15,742 nt of DNA from an uncultured Bacteroides sp. (GTDB lineage: Bacteria; Bacteroidota; Bacteroidia; Bacteroidales; Bacteroidaceae): positions 1 to 15,742 of the forward strand of contig CALADS010000006.1 in assembly GCA_937890825.1 (NCBI GenBank). Direction: 5' to 3'. Within the stretch, counting starts at the first letter, position 1; every line of letters starts with the position of its first letter. Below, piece by piece: positions 6,777 through 15,508 of this stretch. The notes below the pieces were generated by a model. The model worked only from the letters and a program-made list of their open reading frames with translations, was not told where the DNA came from and made no database searches. The translations under genes and the position numbers were made by a program.

Positions 6777-8096
6777 TCAGTCTCTACGGAAAATGTCACG
6801 AGTATATACCTTACTTTTCACATCATCCAGACAACTGTCGTAACGATTAGCAACTATGGCATGGCTCATCTCCTTAAAACGGGCAAGGTCATTCACGACC
6901 AAACTTCCAAAGAAAGTACACCCGTCAGCCAGCGTGGGTTCATAGATAATCACCTGCGCCCCCTTGGCCTTGATGCGCTTCATCACTCCCTGAATGGAAG
7001 ATTGGCGGAAATTATCAGAATGCGACTTCATGGTGAGACGGTATACGCCAATGATACATTCTTTTTCTTCCGAGGCGTGGTAATCTCCTTTGTTGTAATA
7101 ATCGTAATACCCGGCCATGCGCAGCACCTGGTCGGCAATGAAATCCTTGCGGGTGCGATTACTTTCCACAATGGCCGACATCATGTTCTGCGGCACATCC
7201 TGATAATTGGCCAACAACTGCTTGGTGTCTTTCGGCAGGCAATAGCCTCCGTAACCAAAGCTGGGATTATTATAATGCGTGCCGATACGCGGGTCTAGCC
7301 CCACTCCCTGAATAATGGCTTGCGCATCCAATCCTTTCACTTCGGCATACGTATCCAGCTCATTGAAATAACTGACACGCAGGGCCAGATAGGTATTAGC
7401 AAAAAGCTTCACAGCCTCTGCATCTTTCATCCCCATAAATAAAGTGGGGATATCTTGCTTGATGGCACCTTCCTGCAACAATGCAGCAAATGTACGGGCT
7501 GCCTGCTCCAAAAAAGGAATATCAGCTATCCGGGCTATGGCTGCATTTTCTTCTTGAAACGAATCGCCCTCTATCAGCTTCGGACAACCTACAATGATAC
7601 GGCTGGGATAAAGATTATCGTACAGAGCCTTGCTCTCACGAAGAAATTCAGGCGAGAAAAGCAAATTCAGTTTCTTTACTCCACGGGCTGCATACTTGGC
7701 GTATAGACTGCGGCAATACCCCACCGGAATGGTGGATTTAATCACCATCACAGCCTCGGGATTCACCCGTAGCACAAGATCTATCACATCTTCTATGTGA
7801 TGGGTATCAAAGTAGTTCTTTACCGGGTCATAATTAGTAGGAGCTGCTATCACTACGAAATCTGCGTCCCGGTAAGCTGCTTCCGCATCAAGGGTGGCGG
7901 TGAGATTCAGTTCTTTCTCTGCCAGATAACGCTCAATGTAATCGTCTTGAATGGGCGACTGCTTCCGATTCAGCATCTCTACCTTCTCCGGAACCACATC
8001 AACAGCGGTTACCGGATGGTGTTGCGCCAATAAAGTAGCTATGGAAAGCCCCACATAACCAGTACCGGCAATGGCAATCTTTACTTGTTGTGACAT
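6777..8096 (-). CDS. ugd: UDP-glucose 6-dehydrogenase
   Basis: A 439-residue NAD-dependent enzyme that oxidises UDP-glucose twice to UDP-glucuronate, a precursor for capsule and other surface polysaccharides. The N-terminal Rossmann motif G-T-G-Y-V-G is at 11-16, followed by A-V-D-V-V-P-E-K-V-E. Further on come V-I-K-S-T-I-P-V-G, F-S-P-E-F-L-R-E-S-K-A-L-Y-D-N and the active-site motif F-G-Y-G-G-Y-C-L-P-K-D with catalytic Cys286. The sequence is close to the enterobacterial Ugd type but about 50 residues longer (E. coli-type Ugd is near 388), partly from extra sequence between the two domains. It is last in a minus-strand unit, 56 nt after the HpaII-like gene; no promoter box was seen in that gap. 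No other capsule genes are adjacent, so it is probably a general supplier of UDP-glucuronate. Confidence 0.95.
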   Translation of the reverse strand: MSQQVKIAIAGTGYVGLSIATLLAQHHPVTAVDVVPEKVEMLNRKQSPIQDDYIERYLAEKELNLTATLDAEAAYRDADFVVIAAPTNYDPVKNYFDTHHIEDVIDLVLRVNPEAVMVIKSTIPVGYCRSLYAKYAARGVKKLNLLFSPEFLRESKALYDNLYPSRIIVGCPKLIEGDSFQEENAAIARIADIPFLEQAARTFAALLQEGAIKQDIPTLFMGMKDAEAVKLFANTYLALRVSYFNELDTYAEVKGLDAQAIIQGVGLDPRIGTHYNNPSFGYGGYCLPKDTKQLLANYQDVPQNMMSAIVESNRTRKDFIADQVLRMAGYYDYYNKGDYHASEEKECIIGVYRLTMKSHSDNFRQSSIQGVMKRIKAKGAQVIIYEPTLADGCTFFGSLVVNDLARFKEMSHAIVANRYDSCLDDVKSKVYTRDIFRRD

Positions 8097-8152
8097 AATG
8101 GTATGTAATTAACAGTAAACAGTATTCTTAACCCTGCTTTGTGAATCTTCAA

Positions 8153-9274
8153 TCAGCGCTTCAAGAGGCCAATCTTGGCATTGAGCTTAAAGTAGTAGAC
8201 ACCGTTTTCGCGTTCCAAAAAGCCATACTTGTCTTTCTCCAACGGGCCTTTCTCAAAACGGGTATTCTGAAAAAGGAAGTCTGCAAAAACCTGACGGTTA
8301 TTCTGATGATAACAAAGTACCTGTCCGGACGCATCGGTAAGTAACATTCCTTGTATGGCAGAATCAGTACCGTTGAAAATCTTGGCAGGACGCATACCCA
8401 ACGCTAACGTAAGCAGGAATTGCTTCATCTTGAACTCATAATAACGATGCTTCTGTATCAATTCATCCTTTATCTTCAACGGATTGATTTCCTGAATACG
8501 TGCTGTCAGTTCACTGACCCGTGTAATGCCTTCCAGGTGCATAAGCCGCACGGTTTCGGCCAGCATACGGGGAAAATGAAGGTCAATCATCTGAAGATTA
8601 CAACGGAATACACGGTCGGCTACATCGGCATATTTCAATACTCCGCCCAACCGCTCTATCAGCAACATCCTATCCGTTACTTCGGTAGCCGATTCCGGAA
8701 GAGCATTGATTTTATTCACCGTAGGTACGGCAAACTTCACACCGCTTTGCTCGAATTTAAGATTGGCAGTGCGCCCCCCGTCGAGCAAGGGATTCATAGG
8801 CGACAAACGACAGCGAATACTGAACCCCGTGAGAGGAGCATCCGGATGCCAGAAAGCTACAGAGAGGTCGGTACGGTCGTCGGTATGTGCCTCCAGATCA
8901 TAGATGCCTACAGCATCTAAAAAGCCCTCCAATTCATCGGGCACTTCAAGGTCGTCACCATGCTGTTCTTTCAGCAGTTGCCATATAAGAAGAGAGGCTT
9001 CGTAGAAATCATCACGAGGGAAGCGGGTTTCTTCTGCATCAGAAGAAACGCTAAAACGTCCGTCGCGCTCTAATGTTCCATACACGAGTCGGATTTCAGC
9101 GTCTTCTATATAATAACGCCGAGGACCGTTGTGCTCCTGGCGCTGAATCATGGCTATAGGCCAGGATTGTGTATCTTTCTCAACTGATGGAGTTCCCAAA
9201 GCCACACAACCATCGGCTAAGAGGCGAAAGAATGTATAGAGTTCGCCTAATTCTCTTTTAGTAGCTGTAAACAT
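8153..9274 (-). CDS. HpaII-family restriction-endonuclease-like protein (orphan)
   Basis: A 373-residue protein that I recognise as HpaII family by its ends and middle: an N-terminal L-G-E-L-Y-T-F-F-R-L-L-A-D-G (residues 9-22), a central D136-L-S-V then G-F-S-I-R-C-R-L (150-157) with N-P-L-L-D (161-165), and a C-terminal Y-G-F-L-E-R-E-N-G-V-Y-Y-F-K-L-N. HpaII cuts CCGG. From memory the central motif in active relatives is F-S-I-K-S, with the Lys as the PD-(D/E)XK lysine; here it is Arg154, so nuclease activity may be lost or altered. There is no methyltransferase beside it or anywhere in the window, although CCGG occurs many times, including inside this gene. It sits 15 nt after the YigZ gene and upstream of ugd, embedded in a housekeeping operon with similar base composition, which suggests long residence. 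Family call good; activity unknown. Confidence 0.82.
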   Translation of the reverse strand: MFTATKRELGELYTFFRLLADGCVALGTPSVEKDTQSWPIAMIQRQEHNGPRRYYIEDAEIRLVYGTLERDGRFSVSSDAEETRFPRDDFYEASLLIWQLLKEQHGDDLEVPDELEGFLDAVGIYDLEAHTDDRTDLSVAFWHPDAPLTGFSIRCRLSPMNPLLDGGRTANLKFEQSGVKFAVPTVNKINALPESATEVTDRMLLIERLGGVLKYADVADRVFRCNLQMIDLHFPRMLAETVRLMHLEGITRVSELTARIQEINPLKIKDELIQKHRYYEFKMKQFLLTLALGMRPAKIFNGTDSAIQGMLLTDASGQVLCYHQNNRQVFADFLFQNTRFEKGPLEKDKYGFLERENGVYYFKLNAKIGLLKR

Positions 9275-9289
9275 TTCTTTTCAAATCGA

Positions 9290-9901
9290 TTATAGTTTAT
9301 CTTCCTCATTGAAACGCAGCGTCTCAACTTTTTCCAAACGCTCACGCAGACGAGGCATGCGGCTACGACGTATCCGCAGTGCCATTTCACAATCCATATC
9401 ATAACCCTGACTCACGATCTGAGGTTCTTCTTCTTTCACTATACGCATTACATCATTCATGAAAGGATACTCGAACAGGAATGACACGGTATCGTCCACA
9501 GTTTTTTCTATTACAGTGGCGGCAGCGATGGCCTCGGCAGCAGCAGCCTTATAGGCCACTATCAATCCACTGGTACCCAATTTGATACCCCCAAAATAGC
9601 GTACCACTATAACAAGAATATCTGTAAGTTCGTTGGAGTTAATTTGTCCAAGTATGGGTTTGCCAGCCGTGCCTGATGGCTCGCCATTATCATTGGCACG
9701 AAAATCTTTCCGCTCAGGGCCCAGCATATAGGCATAGCACACATGACGCGCATCGTAATATTTTTTTTGATACTCTTCGAGGTATGCCTTCACCTCATCT
9801 ACCGTTTGCACGGGCAGGGCCACCGCAATAAACTTACTCCGTTTTTCGGTGTACAGGCCTTCGGAGGGGCCGGCCAGGGTTCTGAATACATCGTCCTCCA
9901 T
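9290..9901 (-). CDS. YigZ/IMPACT family protein (UPF0029)
   Basis: A 203-residue cytoplasmic protein of the YigZ/IMPACT family. The N-terminal UPF0029 domain shows both hallmark motifs: N-D-N-G-E-P-S-G-T-A-G-K-P-I-L at 70-84 and R-Y-F-G-G-I-K-L-G-T-S-G-L at 101-113. The remaining 80 or so residues fit the ferredoxin-like DUF1949 domain. The eukaryotic relative IMPACT regulates the kinase GCN2; the bacterial role is not settled, though a nucleic-acid or translation-related function is often suggested. It starts 6 nt after the hydroxyacid dehydrogenase stop and ends 15 nt before the HpaII-like gene, so the three are almost certainly cotranscribed. Length normal, motifs intact. Confidence 0.93.
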   Translation of the reverse strand: MEDDVFRTLAGPSEGLYTEKRSKFIAVALPVQTVDEVKAYLEEYQKKYYDARHVCYAYMLGPERKDFRANDNGEPSGTAGKPILGQINSNELTDILVIVVRYFGGIKLGTSGLIVAYKAAAAEAIAAATVIEKTVDDTVSFLFEYPFMNDVMRIVKEEEPQIVSQGYDMDCEMALRIRRSRMPRLRERLEKVETLRFNEEDKL

Positions 9902-9907
9902 CCGTTC

Positions 9908-10864
9908 TTACCGGGCTACATTGTTAATGACTTTTCCGTTCAGGTAGCCTTTTACATTGTCTAGCAATATATTCATCAGACGTGTTCTGGCAGCCGTACT
10001 GGCCCAAGCTATATGGGGAGTAATGTAACAATTGCGAGCAGTGAGCAACGGATTGTCTGGACAAGGAGGTTCCTGTGAAAGCACATCAAGCCCGGCTGCA
10101 AAAATCTGTCCGTTATTCAAAGCATCGGCCAAATCCTGTTCGTTGACTAAAGGTCCACGTCCTGTATTGATAAGGATAGCAGATGGCTTCATAAGCTTCA
10201 AGCGGCGAGCATTAACCAATTCTCTGGTATCTTCGGTAAGCGGACAGTGCAAGCTCACAATGTCACACTCTGCAAACAATTGGTCCAGCTCCATCTTCTT
10301 GATTTCTGGAGGCAACTGGAAAGATGATTTCGAGGTGTAGGCATAGACTTCCATTCCAAATCCGATAGCTATGCGGGCAGTGGTATATCCGGTGTGCCCC
10401 AAGCCTACTATTCCTATCTTCATTCCACGGAGTTCTAACAAAGGAGTGTCCCAAAAACAGAAATCCTTGCTGGCAGACCAACGCCCGCTACGTACCTCGT
10501 CGGAATGGTGCTTCACTTGCTGAGCAATATTCAGCAAATGAGCAAAGACCATCTGTGCTACAGAAGGAGTGCTGTAGGCAGGTATATTAGTTACAATAAT
10601 GCCACGTTCCTTGGCTGCGGCCACGTCAACGATGTTATAACCAGTAGCCAACACACCAATGTATTTCAGCTGGGGCAGTGCATCCATGTGTTCGGCCGTG
10701 ATAATTACCTTGTTTGTCAGAAGGATTTCTGCATCTTCGGCACGTTCCAGTACCTGTTCGGGTGTGGTGCGTTCATAAATGATACAGTCTCCAAGTGTCT
10801 TTAGTTCATCCCAGGAAAGGTCTCCGGGATTGGCGGCATAGCCGTCTAATGCTACTATTTTCAT
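9908..10864 (-). CDS. D-2-hydroxyacid dehydrogenase (glycerate dehydrogenase/hydroxypyruvate reductase-like)
   Basis: A 318-residue NAD-dependent enzyme interconverting a D-2-hydroxy acid and its 2-keto acid. The Rossmann motif G-L-G-H-T-G is at 154-159. The catalytic triad is visible: R236 in N-T-G-R-G-P-L-V-N-E, E265 in S-Q-E-P-P and H284 in T-P-H-I-A-W. The N-terminal A-T-G-Y-N-I-V-D-V and overall length fit glycerate dehydrogenase (hydroxypyruvate reductase, HprA-like) better than PdxB or SerA, since no ACT or extra C-terminal domain is present. The start is placed at 10864 rather than an upstream ATG at 10885, because the upstream one overlaps the -7 promoter box and the homologous N-terminus begins at M-K-I-V-A-L-D. 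First gene of a unit with yigZ, the HpaII-like gene and ugd. The exact substrate is inferred. Confidence 0.92.
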   Translation of the reverse strand: MKIVALDGYAANPGDLSWDELKTLGDCIIYERTTPEQVLERAEDAEILLTNKVIITAEHMDALPQLKYIGVLATGYNIVDVAAAKERGIIVTNIPAYSTPSVAQMVFAHLLNIAQQVKHHSDEVRSGRWSASKDFCFWDTPLLELRGMKIGIVGLGHTGYTTARIAIGFGMEVYAYTSKSSFQLPPEIKKMELDQLFAECDIVSLHCPLTEDTRELVNARRLKLMKPSAILINTGRGPLVNEQDLADALNNGQIFAAGLDVLSQEPPCPDNPLLTARNCYITPHIAWASTAARTRLMNILLDNVKGYLNGKVINNVAR

Positions 10865-10882
10865 AGGGTTATTGTTTTTGCA

Positions 10883-10890
10883 CAAAAGTA
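10883..10890 (-). promoter_or_regulatory. -7 promoter element for the hydroxyacid dehydrogenase operon
   Basis: On the minus strand TACTTTTG matches the Bacteroidetes -7 consensus TAnnTTTG exactly. A clear -33 TTTG was not found; the best is a T-run about 21 nt upstream. Transcription would start near 10876, giving a leader of about 12 nt before the ATG at 10864. The box overlaps the alternative upstream ATG and so argues against it. Confidence 0.6.
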
Positions 10891-10962
10891 AGGATTATCT
10901 CCTTTCTTTGTAAAAGGTCAATTGATTTCTTTTTATTTTGCATAAGAAGATAGCCCGCCATA

Positions 10963-11526
10963 TCAACGTATAACGGTAACGGTACCCTCTTTCAATTTCT
11001 TTTCCTTGGGTTGCCAATCGGAAGCAGCATACCCTAAAGCGGCACATCCATATACTTTATGTGTGGACGGAATACCTAATTTATTGAGAAATTCACGCAC
11101 ATCCGCATCGTCGCAAGTCTGGCCTAACTGATTTATCCAACACGAACTGATACCCAATGACTGCGCAGATAGAAAAATATTCTGCAATGCACAAGCACAA
11201 TCCATTGCAGCCCACCAGCGGGTGGGTTCGTTTGATACAATCACTAACGTAGGCGCATGGTAATAACAGCAATACGTATCACTATGACCACGTTCTTGTA
11301 AATGGGGATCATCGCTCTTGGCAAAGGCCTGCTTTATCTTATCGTTCAAGGTACACAGCACTTCCGGATTTTGGATAGCTGTGAAATGCCACGTCTGATA
11401 ATTCATGCCGCTGGGTGCATGCGAGGCAGCTTCCAAAATCATACCTAACTGCTCCTCTGACACTTGACGATCACTGTAAGCACGCACACTGCGGCGTGCC
11501 TGAATGTTCTGTAAGATTGTATTCAT
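10963..11526 (-). CDS. Nitroreductase family protein
   Basis: A 187-residue FMN-dependent oxidoreductase of the nitroreductase superfamily. The N-terminal R-R-S-V-R at 11-15 is the FMN-phosphate-binding motif, A-P-S-G-M-N-Y-Q-T-W-H-F follows near 37-48, and C-A-L-Q-N-I-F-L-S-A-Q-S-L-G-I-S-S-C-W and a late G-Y-A are typical. The natural substrate cannot be read from sequence; relatives reduce nitro compounds, quinones or flavins with NAD(P)H. An in-frame ATG nine codons earlier (11553) exists, but the homologous region begins at M-N-T-I-L and the upstream extension overlaps a near-match -7 box (TTACTTTG), so 11526 is preferred. It follows rarA by 54 nt and may be cotranscribed with it. Confidence 0.9.
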   Translation of the reverse strand: MNTILQNIQARRSVRAYSDRQVSEEQLGMILEAASHAPSGMNYQTWHFTAIQNPEVLCTLNDKIKQAFAKSDDPHLQERGHSDTYCCYYHAPTLVIVSNEPTRWWAAMDCACALQNIFLSAQSLGISSCWINQLGQTCDDADVREFLNKLGIPSTHKVYGCAALGYAASDWQPKEKKLKEGTVTVIR

Positions 11527-11580
11527 AATATAGTATACTTGTTTTTTGTACAAAGTAAATAATCTCTCCTTCAGGAATAG

Positions 11581-12852
11581 CTATAGTTCCGTCTTGTCTC
11601 CCCACAACTGCTGCATACGAGCCTGATGCTTCTGCTCGGCAGCATTATCCTGCGGATGCCACAAACGATAGGCCTTCAAATCGTCGGGCAAATACTGCTG
11701 ACGGACAAAGTGCCCGGGATAATCGTGGGCATACCGATAATCCGTACCATAGCCCAGTTGCTTCATGAGCTTGGTAGGGGCATTGCGCAGATGCAGGGGT
11801 ACGGGCAGATTACCTGTACGACGCACCAATTCAAGAGCATCATTAATGGCATTATAAGCAGAATTACTCTTCGGGCTAGTGGCCAGATAAATGGTGGTTT
11901 CAGCCAACGGAATACGTCCTTCAGGCCATCCAATTTTCATGATGGTATCGAAACAAGCATTAGCCAAAAGCAAAGCATTAGGATTGGCCAACCCAATATC
12001 CTCACTGGCAGAAATAACCAAACGGCGAGCTATAAATGCAGGATCTTCTCCTCCTTCTACCATACGCGCCAACCAATAAATAGCAGCATCCGGATCGCTG
12101 CCACGGATAGATTTGATAAAGGCCGAAATGATATCGTAGTGCATCTCTCCGTCCTTATCATAAGCCAAAGGATTCTGCTGTAGACGTTCGGTAATCAATT
12201 CATCGGTGAGCACCACCGGGTCGTTGGTTTCTGACGAAACTACCAAGTCTATAATATTCAGCAATTTGCGGGCATCCCCTCCGCTATAGCGCAACAAGGC
12301 AGTCGTTTCTTTGGCTTCGATTTGCCGTTCTTTCAGGTACACATCCGTAGTAAGAGCACGGTGCAGCAGTTCCAGCAAATCTTCTTTCTCAAGTGATTTC
12401 AGCACATAAAGCTGACAGCGCGACAACAAAGGACGAATGACTTCAAACGAAGGGTTTTCCGTTGTGGCTCCTATCAGTGTCACTACCCCCTGCTCTACAG
12501 CTCCTAGCAAAGAATCTTGCTGGGACTTGCTGAAACGATGAATTTCATCAATAAAAAGTATCGGGCTGTTTTGCGAGAAAAAGCGGTTGCTCTTGGCACG
12601 GTCAATCACCTCACGCACATCTTTTACCCCACTGGTTACAGCACTGAGCGTATAGAACGGCGTCTCCAGCTTATTGGCTATGATTTGTGCCAAGGTTGTT
12701 TTCCCCACTCCCGGAGGCCCCCAAAGGATGAAGGAAGAAATACGTCCTGCATCAATCATATTACGCAAGACAGCTCCCGGTCCCACCAGGTGCTTCTGGC
12801 CGATATATTCGTCCAATGTTTTTGGTCTCAGACGTTCTGCTAAAGGTTGCAT
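11581..12852 (-). CDS. rarA: Replication-associated recombination protein A (AAA+ ATPase)
   Basis: A 423-residue RarA/MgsA (Mgs1/WRNIP1) family ATPase that acts at stalled replication forks and single-strand/double-strand DNA junctions. The N-terminal P-L-A-E-R-L-R-P-K-T-L-D-E-Y-I-G-Q-K-H-L-V-G is diagnostic. Walker A G-P-P-G-V-G-K-T-T is at 45-53 and Walker B L-F-I-D-E-I-H-R-F has D102 and E103. Sensor I G-A-T-T-E-N-P-S-F follows and the L-L-S-R-C arginine finger comes next. The C-terminal tetramerisation region with R-G-S-D-P-D-A-A-I-Y-W-L-A-R-M and P-K-S-N-S-A-Y is present. Full family length. It starts 36 nt after the DUF5686 stop, with no promoter box between, so it is probably cotranscribed with that gene. 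Confidence 0.97.
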   Translation of the reverse strand: MQPLAERLRPKTLDEYIGQKHLVGPGAVLRNMIDAGRISSFILWGPPGVGKTTLAQIIANKLETPFYTLSAVTSGVKDVREVIDRAKSNRFFSQNSPILFIDEIHRFSKSQQDSLLGAVEQGVVTLIGATTENPSFEVIRPLLSRCQLYVLKSLEKEDLLELLHRALTTDVYLKERQIEAKETTALLRYSGGDARKLLNIIDLVVSSETNDPVVLTDELITERLQQNPLAYDKDGEMHYDIISAFIKSIRGSDPDAAIYWLARMVEGGEDPAFIARRLVISASEDIGLANPNALLLANACFDTIMKIGWPEGRIPLAETTIYLATSPKSNSAYNAINDALELVRRTGNLPVPLHLRNAPTKLMKQLGYGTDYRYAHDYPGHFVRQQYLPDDLKAYRLWHPQDNAAEQKHQARMQQLWGDKTEL

Positions 12853-12888
12853 AGTGATAGATATTTAGTTTTGCCTATAGAACTCTCT

Positions 12889-15477
12889 TTAAAAAATCAT
12901 CAGTATCATAAAACGAATACCATCTTTCTGTACGCCTGGTTCATTAATATACGTAAGACGACGTACATACTCTATGTGGAGCAGTTTGAAGATATTGTAG
13001 ATACCGACACTGGCTTCCAAATAGGGAGTCTTCCCCATCACCTGAGAAGTGACGCGTCCGTCACGCATGGGAAACAGGAAAAGATCGGGATTGGCACTCT
13101 TATAGGGATTATTCTTATCAGTCAGCGTTCCCCACAACCCACGAATACGGAACATTTCACGCCATTTCAGTTTCTTAATAAGCGGAATACGGTTAAACAA
13201 CTTACCGTTCATATCATAACTCAACGCCAATGAAGCGTAGCGGTCGTTCAAGAACTCCATATTGTCTATCAAACTGAATGATTCATTATGTTGAGTAATG
13301 TACGACAAGTTGGCCATGGGAAGATTCAATAAGGGGAACGGTACGGTGTTCCACTGTGCACCAGCCCTGGCTGTAACATCGAGTTTTCCCCAAGAGCCCA
13401 TCCAGAAACGTTTGCGGATACTAGCTTCTGTCAGATTAAAATTATAATCTCCTCCCAACACCCCCTTAAAACCGGTAGTATGCGACAAAGTGAAAGCAGG
13501 TGCATCGAGTGATACAGGCACACGACGCTGCTTAGTATTTACGAAAGTCTCACCAGGAGCATAGCGCAATGTAACTCCCAACTCAGCCGTAGTAATATCA
13601 TGCACTAAGGTATTCTGCTCGTTCCATATTCCTGGGGTAGAGCCATTATTGCGCCAATACTGCAACATCCCTGCAGGCTGGTCATTGCGATGGCGGGCCA
13701 TGGCTTTCACAGAAAATCCTACAGGAGTTTCCAGTTCATATGTCAAGGTAGCGTCACGCATATACGACATTTGGTCTACCTTTGTCCATTTCCAGCCAAC
13801 AAATACGTTATCTTTATCAGTTTCCAGATACTTATCCATTGGCGACATTACATCATACGTATACTTAAATGCCAGATAATGCTTGGGAAATTCCCACAGC
13901 ACGTATTCGCGTTTATTAAACGAATAAGCCAGCTGACCAGAATAGAACCATTTTTTATCCTTGGTTCCATAAGCACCGTATCCACTCAAACTCCAATGAG
14001 GATGCAAATTACCTGTAGTTAGACCACTCAGACGAAAACGCGTACCATTCACGTAGTTACTGGTAATAATGGTATTAATAGGACCGAAATCAAACTTGCT
14101 GGGGTGCTTCTTACTGCCTGTTTCCACAAAATTCTCAATAAGTGCTTTGGCCCCGAATATCACGTATTTAAAACCTGGTATCTGTTCGATACGATTCATA
14201 AATACATCCATCGAGCTTTCTTTCTTAGTGAGTGGCACCTGACGAACCTTTGCCCAATATTCATCACTTTTGTTCATCATATTGGCCTCTTTAATTACAT
14301 TGCCTTTGAGACGGAAAAGACGAGCTTCAATCTCATCGAAACGATAGTCTGAATATTTCGTTGTGCGTTGCACTTCCAAGCCTTGAATACCTTTCACAAA
14401 GGCCAGCTCCACCAGCATATCATCGTCGGTCAATACCCAAGTACTGTCGGGCAACTGTTCATACTGCTGCACGATATCCAAATTTTCCACAAAGTTTACT
14501 CCTGTTTTTTTAGGAAGATTCATCGTACACTTTTTTACGGCATAACTGGAATCACGCACCACATAAAGATGCCCCGTAAACCCAAAATCCTGAGGATTCT
14601 GAGGTACAAAAGAGAGGTGTACACATTCCTGGCGGTCTACCATAATGGTATCCATAAGATAATACTTATAGAAACTGATAGCTCCACGCCCTATCGGGCT
14701 TACAAAGCGACGCTGCAACAAACGGATGTCATCATCATAGATGTTAACATTAGAGAACACATCTGTAAGAATAGTACCCAACATATCGCCCGTATTAAAA
14801 AATTCTTCAATACCCGTTGAATTAAGACCTTCAATAATTGTCTTTTCGCTCTTCGGGCTCTTCCGATAGATAGTCTTCGAAGAAGTTTCTTTTATAGAGA
14901 TGGGCAAAATTAGTTTATTGGTTTTAGGAGAGACTTCTACCTGATCTTTGAAAAAAGAGAATTTTTTATAAATCCCTTTCTCCATTTTATCAGGAGTAAC
15001 ATCATTGAGCGACATCTTCATCTTCTCATATTTCTGATATTGATAATAGTCATTCGCTTCCAGTTTCAAAGCCTTCTTATGGGCAATCACCTTACGCATA
15101 AAGTCTACAGCTGGATTATTTTTTCTCGAATATTTTTCTTTCTTGGGCTTAACCACCACTTCAGAAAGCATCACATCGTCTGTTACCAACTGCACATCCA
15201 ACCGCTGCATACCTGGAGTGATGCGAATACGTTTGGTCTTATAACCTATTGCAGAAAAGGTCAATTCATTCCACCCTTTACGGGCTTCTACCTGATACTC
15301 CCCTTCCCCATTGGAAATGGTTCCAACACCTTTTCCCTCATATTGCACCGTAATATACATCAGTGGTTCACGGGTCAGAGAGTCAGTAATAACCCCCTTG
15401 ATTTGTTGGGCTGACACAGGAAGTACCGTACTACACAAGAGGAAAGTTACCAGCAGTAATTTATAGAGTCGCTTCAT
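12889..15477 (-). CDS. DUF5686 / carboxypeptidase-regulatory-like outer-membrane protein
   Basis: An 862-residue predicted outer-membrane protein. Residues 1-24 are a signal peptide (K-R, then a Leu-rich core, ending V-S-A-Q). Residues about 25-100 are a carboxypeptidase-regulatory-like domain (G-V-I-T-D-S, E-P-L, V-G-T-I-S-N-G-E-G-E-Y, F-S-A-I-G-Y-K), as at the front of SusC-type receptors. The rest, from V-V-V-K-P-K-K-E-K-Y onward, matches DUF5686 and has the alternating aromatic pattern of a beta-barrel. It ends M-I-L-M-I-F, with the C-terminal Phe expected for BAM-dependent insertion. No TonB plug domain is evident, so it is not a normal TonB-dependent receptor. The function of DUF5686 is unknown. 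Its own -7 box lies just upstream and rarA follows after 36 nt. Confidence 0.9.
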   Translation of the reverse strand: MKRLYKLLLVTFLLCSTVLPVSAQQIKGVITDSLTREPLMYITVQYEGKGVGTISNGEGEYQVEARKGWNELTFSAIGYKTKRIRITPGMQRLDVQLVTDDVMLSEVVVKPKKEKYSRKNNPAVDFMRKVIAHKKALKLEANDYYQYQKYEKMKMSLNDVTPDKMEKGIYKKFSFFKDQVEVSPKTNKLILPISIKETSSKTIYRKSPKSEKTIIEGLNSTGIEEFFNTGDMLGTILTDVFSNVNIYDDDIRLLQRRFVSPIGRGAISFYKYYLMDTIMVDRQECVHLSFVPQNPQDFGFTGHLYVVRDSSYAVKKCTMNLPKKTGVNFVENLDIVQQYEQLPDSTWVLTDDDMLVELAFVKGIQGLEVQRTTKYSDYRFDEIEARLFRLKGNVIKEANMMNKSDEYWAKVRQVPLTKKESSMDVFMNRIEQIPGFKYVIFGAKALIENFVETGSKKHPSKFDFGPINTIITSNYVNGTRFRLSGLTTGNLHPHWSLSGYGAYGTKDKKWFYSGQLAYSFNKREYVLWEFPKHYLAFKYTYDVMSPMDKYLETDKDNVFVGWKWTKVDQMSYMRDATLTYELETPVGFSVKAMARHRNDQPAGMLQYWRNNGSTPGIWNEQNTLVHDITTAELGVTLRYAPGETFVNTKQRRVPVSLDAPAFTLSHTTGFKGVLGGDYNFNLTEASIRKRFWMGSWGKLDVTARAGAQWNTVPFPLLNLPMANLSYITQHNESFSLIDNMEFLNDRYASLALSYDMNGKLFNRIPLIKKLKWREMFRIRGLWGTLTDKNNPYKSANPDLFLFPMRDGRVTSQVMGKTPYLEASVGIYNIFKLLHIEYVRRLTYINEPGVQKDGIRFMILMIF

Positions 15478-15500
15478 ACTAATGCTAATTATTTAAACGA

Positions 15501-15508
15501 CAAAGTTA
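15501..15508 (-). promoter_or_regulatory. -7 promoter element for the DUF5686-rarA unit
   Basis: On the minus strand TAACTTTG fits TAnnTTTG exactly, 23 nt upstream of the ATG at 15477. No good TTTG was found at the 19-nt spacing; a TTTC lies about 21 nt upstream. Start of transcription near 15494 would give a short leader. Confidence 0.55.

Noticed and set aside
6768..7298. 176-codon plus-strand frame inside ugd
   Set aside because: It lies antisense to the ugd coding sequence, which has intact motifs including the catalytic Cys; the translation is featureless.
8420..8920. 166-codon plus-strand frame inside the HpaII-like gene
   Set aside because: It is antisense to a recognisable family protein, with no promoter or ribosome-binding signal of its own.
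10865..10885. Longer N-terminus for the hydroxyacid dehydrogenase (extra 7 residues)
   Set aside because: The upstream ATG overlaps an exact -7 promoter box, and the family N-terminus begins at the downstream Met.
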